Shown: one piece after another, positions 58,171 to 64,000 of the stretch
Layout: each line of letters opens with the position of its first letter
Numbering within the stretch: position 1 is the first letter of the stretch
From: Zerene cesonia
Taxonomy: Eukaryota > Arthropoda > Insecta > Lepidoptera > Pieridae
Direction of reading: 5' to 3'
Length of the DNA stretch: 64,000 bases
NCBI RefSeq assembly: GCF_012273895.1
Contig: NC_052111.1
Span: 8,680,001 to 8,744,000, forward strand
Position numbers and translations under genes: made by a program
Notes under the pieces: generated by a model
The model's input: the letters and a program-made list of their open reading frames with translations, nothing else
The model's database searches: none
Told to the model about the DNA's origin: nothing

Positions 58171-59578
58171 TGAGATAATATCGATTATTTATTAACGATA
58201 TCATGAGCCCAGATTTATAGGGAACAGGGCAGATGCATTGAACATCTGGTTTTCCCGATATATTTTATTTAAAGCGTGAGTAGGTACGACTGTGGTCAAT
58301 ATTCTACGCTAAAGAACGGGTATAAATATAGTTTGTTGTTAAATAAATAATTAAACATCATGTTAAATAATATTTAATTTCGCACTCGCGAAACATAGAC
58401 AAGCATGTTTTTGTAAAAAAGCATAGAGAGGAAGTAACCGTTTACATTATATGTCGCCTTAGTTTATGTTATTGAGATTAAAGCAGAATTTAACGGGTTT
58501 CTTAGAAAATGTTTGTGAAAAATTTGTCTTTGTGCAATTGTAACCTTTGATGAACACGAATTGCGCAATTTAAATTCTATGATATCTCAATGTAATCGTT
58601 GTTATGGTGAAATTTTACGTTTTATTTCTACTTACTATGTGATTTTAAATACTTGGAAATAAATTTATACAATTCTTGCAAAACTCTACATGAAAGTAAT
58701 GTTTGAATATCAAATAACCATCGCGGATTTTACGATCGATTTAAATTCGTTCCCAATTTTATATACACTATACTGAACCAACCTCCCAAAAAAAAAGATG
58801 TTACAACTTTCCTCACCGGTTTTCCACGGCTAATATCATCTGGCGGGGTCGTCAACCGACCGACGGAAGCTCACACTTGTCATATTGTGTGACATACGAG
58901 ACAACTTCGCGGTATATTCAACCTTCATGGTTATATTTTTAAATACTGGCGATTTTACCTGCTCAAAGTGAGCATATTCTGTATTAAAATAATAATAAAG
59001 TAGTGCATAATCGTTACTAAATTATAAAATGTTAGAATACCATACTAAACCTTTTAAACTTCAAAAAAGTAAATTATTCATACATTTACCACATGTACCG
59101 TGTGTGAAACACATCACAACATCGCTATCAAGTTGAGTTTTAGGATTTGGTAATCGAAGCGTAATCGAAGCGTAATCGAAGCGAACGAGACCCCATTACT
59201 AAGAGTTTTTCTATCTCTCCATCCGTCCGTCCGTCTATCTGCCTAGCCGTCTGTCACCGGGCTGTATTTCAGGAATCGTAATAATTGGATATTTTCAAAG
59301 ATTACGTATTTCTGTTACCGCTATAACAGCAAAAAAAATCGAGATTAAGCAACAGTTGGCACAGTCATAAATGTTATGTTACTTATTCCTGCTTATGATG
59401 AAATTAAAAGAGGGTTTAAATTTACTCAATACATACATGTTTTTCTTCAGAGCTTTGCCGTCGGAAAAATGTCGTTTTATGATAACGGCACTACTAATAG
59501 GCAACCATTAGCCCTTATGTTCAATTCAGTTAAATTGTATGACATATAAATATTTTTATATTATATTTTAACGGTGGA

Positions 59579-59745
59579 CCGCTAGGTCCGCCCCGACTTC
59601 GCCCGTGGTACATATATAGCCTATAGCCTTCCTCAATAAATGGGCTATCTAACGCTAGAATTTTTCAAATCGGACCAGTAGTTAATGAGATTAGTCCGTT
59701 CAAACAAACAAACAAACAAGCTCTTTTTCAGCCTATAAAGCTACA
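59579..59745 (-). mobile_element. Helitron-like element, third subfamily
   Basis: 'cgctaggtccgccccgactt' then 'gcccgtggtacatatatagcc' and 'atcggaccagtagttaatga', ending in (caaa)n. It shares its 3' end with 37225-37310. Confidence 0.5.
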
Positions 59746-60617
59746 TTACTATAGATTCCAAATGACATGCACATGAAAAGGACGAAAAACTGTTTAAACA
59801 AATGAATTTTATTCATAAGTATTATTGCCAGTAGATGTTTTTATATCCCACTTCGCATGTTTTAAATCAAATGAGCAGTTTATTACCCCTTTGTTTGAAT
59901 ATCAAAAATATTGCATTCATAATTCAATTGATGTTGTTTTTCATGTATGTCCGTCCCTCTTCATTACTGCGACAAAGCGTCCAGGAAGTTGAATGTAAAT
60001 AATTTACGAGTTTATTTATTCACGGTTTTGCACATCCTTTGTTTAAGATTACAATTAACACCTTCATTATATGTATGTTAAAACTTAAAAGGAAAATATT
60101 TGGAATTTGCGATGTTACTTAAAATTATTTTAACTAGAACTTCTTTTATTATGTATATCAATAATTTTTTGCCATTTTTGTCAATCATTAGTAAATGATA
60201 CATACATGATACATTCATGAAAAATAAAATAAAATAAAATAAAAATAAAACCAATAAATAAAATTCACTATCTTACAATATATATAATAACTAACCGGCA
60301 GTCTCATTTTTTATTTTATTAAAAAAAAATATAATTACAATTTGTTTAAATAAAGTCTTAAGTTAATTCTTAGAGTAATTAAAATTATAGTTAATGCATT
60401 TCATGAAATACTCTTTTTGCATTAATATAAACTATAGGACTAATTATGATGTACAGATCAATATATGGTCCATATCATATGGTAACTGTTTCATAACAAT
60501 CGTTTCTCCCTAAATATAGCAATTCACGTACATGCAATATAAATCAATACTTGAATCACTCAAATGTTTTTCCATGCAATCGTGTTCTTTGTAAATATAC
60601 ACGTCCCTCTTATAGTT

Positions 60618-60625
60618 TATAAATA
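60618..60625 (+). promoter_or_regulatory. TATA box of the FVPGQ-repeat gene
   Basis: TATAAATA lies at the start of a 200-bp G+C-richer stretch (60650-60820) in AT-rich surroundings and 243 bp before the ATG. A start of transcription near 60650 and an unspliced 5' UTR of about 215 nt are inferred. Confidence 0.45.
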
Positions 60626-60867
60626 GCTCCTAACCGGAACAAATATACGGCACACCGTCTGCCTCCGCAAAGGTGCAAATCAATGCGTGCGCGCCGTTGA
60701 GCTTTAAGCATCGTCTCCGTACGCCAGTCGCTTCTCAGCAGCCGCCCAATACACACGCCTACACGTGAACGCGAATAATCGCGATTGTTGTATCTCGTTG
60801 AATAGTTTGTAGCCGGTTTTGAGTTTGTAAACAAATACAAATAATATGAGGACTTGAATAAATAAAA

Positions 60868-63800
60868 ATGTCGTTTTGTCGAATAACCGGTAGGAGCAGA
60901 GGGCTCCCGAAGCCTAACTACTTCCCTCTCCTCGCTCCAATATCACCAGCTGATGCTAAGCGTTGCTGTCGTATTACAGGAAAATCTTATGGACTGCCTT
61001 CTCATCATTACATTCCAGTGTTATTAATATCGAGATCCAGTAAAACTAAATGTAAGATAACAAATGTTTCGGGAGAGTTGGGCCCGCATCATTATTCGCC
61101 TGAAATTAATTATGGAAACAGAAAACACGATATTATACCGGACTATAGATATATATTCCCTGTTTTGGATGGCTCAACGGATGCTCAGAAAGCTCTTATT
61201 GAATTGTTATCTATGAAGCAAGTGACAGAAGAAAAGAAATATGTATATACAGTTGATGAGAGGCGATGTAGCCTGGTCTTCTCAGCTCGTATGGAAGCAG
61301 CTGTGCGTGATGGTGATGTTAGAGATGTTATGCTTGCTAAGGATTCGGATACAGTGCTTATTAAAACTAAACAAGGACGAAGTGTTTCTATGGACTTTAA
61401 AGATTTTACGGAGGACGTAGAAATGTTTGAAGGAGAAGGTCCTAATGCCGAAGTATTGAAACAAAGGGAAATGGAAGAATTAGAAGAAAGAAAGAAAAAA
61501 CGGAAGCGAGCGGCTGGTCTATCTTCAATGAAAAAAATATTTGAAAACAAGGAAAAATTGGCTGAAGTGCAAGAAATCGAAGAAGAAAAACTGCGCCAAG
61601 ATCGTTTGGCAAAGAAAGCAAAATTAGAAGTACGACATGAAAAACATGATGTCAAAAGTTTTTCGAATAATAACTTTGATGTTGAGCATATGCGCTCTAA
61701 GTCTAGTATTATTATGTGCAGTGGTGATTGGAAAGATCAAGTGCATCCAATTATTGAATCTTGGGACTGTGATTTAATTGATAAAAATAGTAGTGATAAT
61801 AAATATACCCCAAAAGTAACCACATTACCTACGCCTGTAAAAATAACCCCGTACCACTGTGAAGCCGAAATCTTTCAAGCTGATAATAACATTGGTGAAA
61901 CGTCTATTCCTCTCGAAAACGTTCCTTGTGTAAATCCTTTAAAGCCGATTAAGTCGCGGCCGTCAGAAGAAGTTCTGAATGCAGTAAAGCAAATGTCATC
62001 TGAGCGATTGATCGATACAGCAAATGTTACAGAAAAAATGTTACAAACAAACAAAATGGACATGATACCTACTTTTGAAGAGCTGCCTGACATAGTTAAA
62101 AATATTAAAAAAGGAAAAAGAGAAAAAGTCGCCAAGATATCCGGCCTTACTCTGGATATAAACAAAGCGAGAAAGTTTGTGCCAGGTCAGCATGTAAACA
62201 CTCCGCAAGGTCCCGTATTCGTGCCAGGTCAGACTGTTGAAACACCAGCAGGACCAGTTTTTGTGCCTGGCCTAAGTGTAAATACACCTTTAGGGGCTAG
62301 CCTTATTCCAGGACATATTGTGGCAAATGAAAACAATAATGAACCTATATTCCTTGCTGGACAAGTTATGAATACGGCAGATGGTGAACAATTTGTTTGT
62401 GGACAAACAGTAAAGAATAAAGACGACACTTATCGATTTATTGAAGGACAGACAGTATTGTCAGAAGACGGATTTAAATTTGTTCCAGGTAAAGTTGTAA
62501 ATACTGGATCAGATGAAGTGTTTGTACCTGGCCAAACTATTTCAACCCCAGATGGGATACAATTCATACCTGGGCAAACCATTACTGAAAACGGGAATAC
62601 TATATTTACACCCGGTCAAAACGCTAAAATTGAAAATGAATGGCAATTTATACCAGGCCAGGTAGTACATCAAGATGATGAGTTACACTTTGTTCCAGGA
62701 GCTACCTTAGCAACACCAAATGGTCTTAAGTTTATTCCTGGACAAACTGTTGCTATAAATGGTGAAACATGCTTTGTACCAGGGATCACTAAAATGGAGA
62801 ACTCTGAATTAAAATTTGTCCCTGGAACAACCGTTGAAACTATAAATGGCCCAAAATTCATTGAAGGTCAAATTGTGCAAACTACTTACGGGGAAAAGTT
62901 TGTGCCGGGAACAACTATAATTCAAGCTAACGGGCATGTGGAATTTTCCGTCGCAAAGTCTATGGAGGACGTTCAATTTTCTGATAGTGCACCTGTGGGT
63001 CTACCTATTGATATTAAAACTTGTTCAGTATCGGAAGAATCTTTGTATGTTTTCGGTCATATGATACAAACAACTAATGGCATCGAATTCTATCCGGGGT
63101 CAAGAGTACCTAAAAACGATGGAAAGATAGTACCTGGACGCCTTGTGAAGAATGAAGCAGGTGAATCGCGATTTGTGCCCGGAACAATGGTTGAAGGCAT
63201 ATTTGTTCCTGGACAAATAGTTTTCACAGAAAATGGGGAGCAATTTGTTCCCGGCCAAGTTGTTGATACCAGTGATGGCCCTAAATTTGTACCGGGTCAA
63301 GTTGTCAACACAAAAAGTGGACCAAAATTCGTCCCTGGACAAACAATTCATACAATAGACGGACCTCGATTTGTACCCGGTCAGATAATAGAGACCAAGG
63401 CAGGACCAACATTTATACCTGGACAAGTAATATCTACAGATGAGGGTTCCCGTTTTGTACCAGGTCAAGTAGTTGACACAGAAGAAGGTCCTCGTTTTGT
63501 TCCCGGAAGAGTGATTGAAACAGATGATAACGGTGTTACATTTGTGCCTGGGCAGATTGTGCAAACACCTGAAGGTCTAAAATTTGTAGCACCAGATCTT
63601 GTCGAAGGTGAAGAAGGATTAGAATTTTCAGTACAAAGTTTCTTAGTAACTCCCGAAGAATTAAAACTTCTAAAAGTTAAAACTAATCCTAACGATACCA
63701 CATCGACTAAAGGAGAACTAACTATTGACACAAATATGTTAAGACAATTATCTGAAGCTGGTATGTCAATTGGTAGGCAAGTTCCAGCCGAATTGCCAGC

Positions 63801-64000
63801 AATCAATGTTATACTAAATGAAACAAAAAACGCTGAAGCTTTAAAAGAATTTGTTTCAGACTTTGGCCTGAAAGATACAGTAGCAAATCAGTTAATGGAC
63901 GTAATTAAGTCCATAATTGAAATGAGTGGTCACGTAAAGTCTGAAATTCATCAAAATCAAAATGGCGTTAGAAATTTTAATAAAACTGGTAAATTACAAA
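60868..64000 (+). CDS. Unrecognised large protein with about 30 FVPGQ-type 14-residue repeats (3' end outside window)
   Basis: One open frame without introns, 1044 complete codons, still open at the window end. The ATG has A at -3 and follows an in-frame TAA at 60859-60861. Residues 4-100 hold three related motifs: CRITGRSRGLPKPNYFPLL (4-22), CRITGKSYGLPSHHYIPVL (34-52) and a weaker CKITNVSGELGPHHYSP (62-78). Residues about 185-270 are a charged helix with a nuclear-localisation-like KKKRKR near 209-214. From residue 436 to about 918 runs a 14-residue repeat with consensus (K/R)FVPGQ(V/T)V(x)T(x)(x)GP, interrupted at about 690-740. The tail after 920 looks helical. There is no signal peptide and no membrane segment, so an intracellular structural protein is likely. 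The period equals that of MORN repeats but the residues differ. I cannot name the family; function is unknown. Confidence 0.9.
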   Translation, partial: MSFCRITGRSRGLPKPNYFPLLAPISPADAKRCCRITGKSYGLPSHHYIPVLLISRSSKTKCKITNVSGELGPHHYSPEINYGNRKHDIIPDYRYIFPVLDGSTDAQKALIELLSMKQVTEEKKYVYTVDERRCSLVFSARMEAAVRDGDVRDVMLAKDSDTVLIKTKQGRSVSMDFKDFTEDVEMFEGEGPNAEVLKQREMEELEERKKKRKRAAGLSSMKKIFENKEKLAEVQEIEEEKLRQDRLAKKAKLEVRHEKHDVKSFSNNNFDVEHMRSKSSIIMCSGDWKDQVHPIIESWDCDLIDKNSSDNKYTPKVTTLPTPVKITPYHCEAEIFQADNNIGETSIPLENVPCVNPLKPIKSRPSEEVLNAVKQMSSERLIDTANVTEKMLQTNKMDMIPTFEELPDIVKNIKKGKREKVAKISGLTLDINKARKFVPGQHVNTPQGPVFVPGQTVETPAGPVFVPGLSVNTPLGASLIPGHIVANENNNEPIFLAGQVMNTADGEQFVCGQTVKNKDDTYRFIEGQTVLSEDGFKFVPGKVVNTGSDEVFVPGQTISTPDGIQFIPGQTITENGNTIFTPGQNAKIENEWQFIPGQVVHQDDELHFVPGATLATPNGLKFIPGQTVAINGETCFVPGITKMENSELKFVPGTTVETINGPKFIEGQIVQTTYGEKFVPGTTIIQANGHVEFSVAKSMEDVQFSDSAPVGLPIDIKTCSVSEESLYVFGHMIQTTNGIEFYPGSRVPKNDGKIVPGRLVKNEAGESRFVPGTMVEGIFVPGQIVFTENGEQFVPGQVVDTSDGPKFVPGQVVNTKSGPKFVPGQTIHTIDGPRFVPGQIIETKAGPTFIPGQVISTDEGSRFVPGQVVDTEEGPRFVPGRVIETDDNGVTFVPGQIVQTPEGLKFVAPDLVEGEEGLEFSVQSFLVTPEELKLLKVKTNPNDTTSTKGELTIDTNMLRQLSEAGMSIGRQVPAELPAINVILNETKNAEALKEFVSDFGLKDTVANQLMDVIKSIIEMSGHVKSEIHQNQNGVRNFNKTGKLQ
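62166..63622 (+). repeat. Coding tandem repeat, 42-bp unit
   Basis: About 30 units of mostly 42 bp (14 codons). The second block (63208-63590) is more uniform in protein (FVPGQ in 7 of 9 units) than the first (62166-62930). Synonymous sites differ widely between units, so the array is old and kept by selection on the protein rather than recently expanded. Confidence 0.9.

Larger units (their letters stand above)
57406..60600. other. Non-coding stretch before the FVPGQ-repeat gene
   Basis: Holds a SINE fragment, a triple 'gtaatcgaagc' repeat at 59151-59183 with a GTCC-rich tract at 59218-59240, and a Helitron-like end at 59579-59745. Near 60225 there is (aaaat)n. No exon is supported; the open frame 57485-57673 has no coding character. 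Confidence 0.5.

Noticed and set aside
61185..63806. Several minus-strand open frames of 60-156 codons
   Set aside because: All are antisense to the large FVPGQ-repeat frame; the + frame has no stop over 3.1 kb and clear protein repeats.
1..64000. CRISPR array, operon or prokaryotic island
   Set aside because: The regular spacing in the window is from microsatellites, minisatellites and coding repeats; introns, SINEs and Helitron-like elements show animal nuclear DNA.

Overview
The window is animal nuclear DNA, almost certainly from a butterfly or moth. The evidence is: genes split by canonical GT/AG introns; AT-rich introns and spacers; two recognisable metazoan genes; and many copies of a lepidopteran-type Helitron-like repeat that starts near TCCTACTAAT and ends in a GC hairpin followed by CTAG. 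The species cannot be named from the sequence. Three 1000-N gaps (2395-3394, 23154-24153, 28213-29212) and one 10-N join (29409-29418) show a short-read style draft assembly.

Layout, all genes on the + strand. (1) 7620-16803: the last seven exons (349 codons) of an FLVCR-family major facilitator transporter; the exons for the first membrane segments lie upstream, in the gap or outside the window. (2) 20421-40412: a 29-exon RPGRIP1L homologue, reconstructed exon by exon with matching splice phases to an open frame of 1392 residues. It has an N-terminal coiled coil, a long disordered middle, one C2 domain and a C-terminal RPGR-interacting-type domain. An RFX X-box-like site lies 255 bp before its ATG, as expected for a ciliary transition-zone gene. 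(3) 48907-49013: one convincing GC-rich exon of an unidentified gene with very long introns. (4) 60868 to the window end: the start of a large intronless open frame (at least 1044 residues) with about 30 copies of a 14-residue FVPGQ-type repeat, preceded by a TATA-containing promoter. I do not recognise this protein.

The rest is introns and spacers filled with Helitron-like copies, tRNA-derived SINEs, an A-tailed retroposon family, fold-back elements and simple repeats. The genes show no sign of working together; they are ordinary neighbours.

Points most worth a second look: the FVPGQ-repeat protein with its triple CRITG N-terminal motif; the X-box; a SINE whose target-site duplication copies a splice donor of RPGRIP1L; a perfect 75-bp inverted repeat on both sides of the second gap; a false duplication of an exon around the third gap; the apparent absence of a second C2 domain; and the orphan exon at 48.9 kb.
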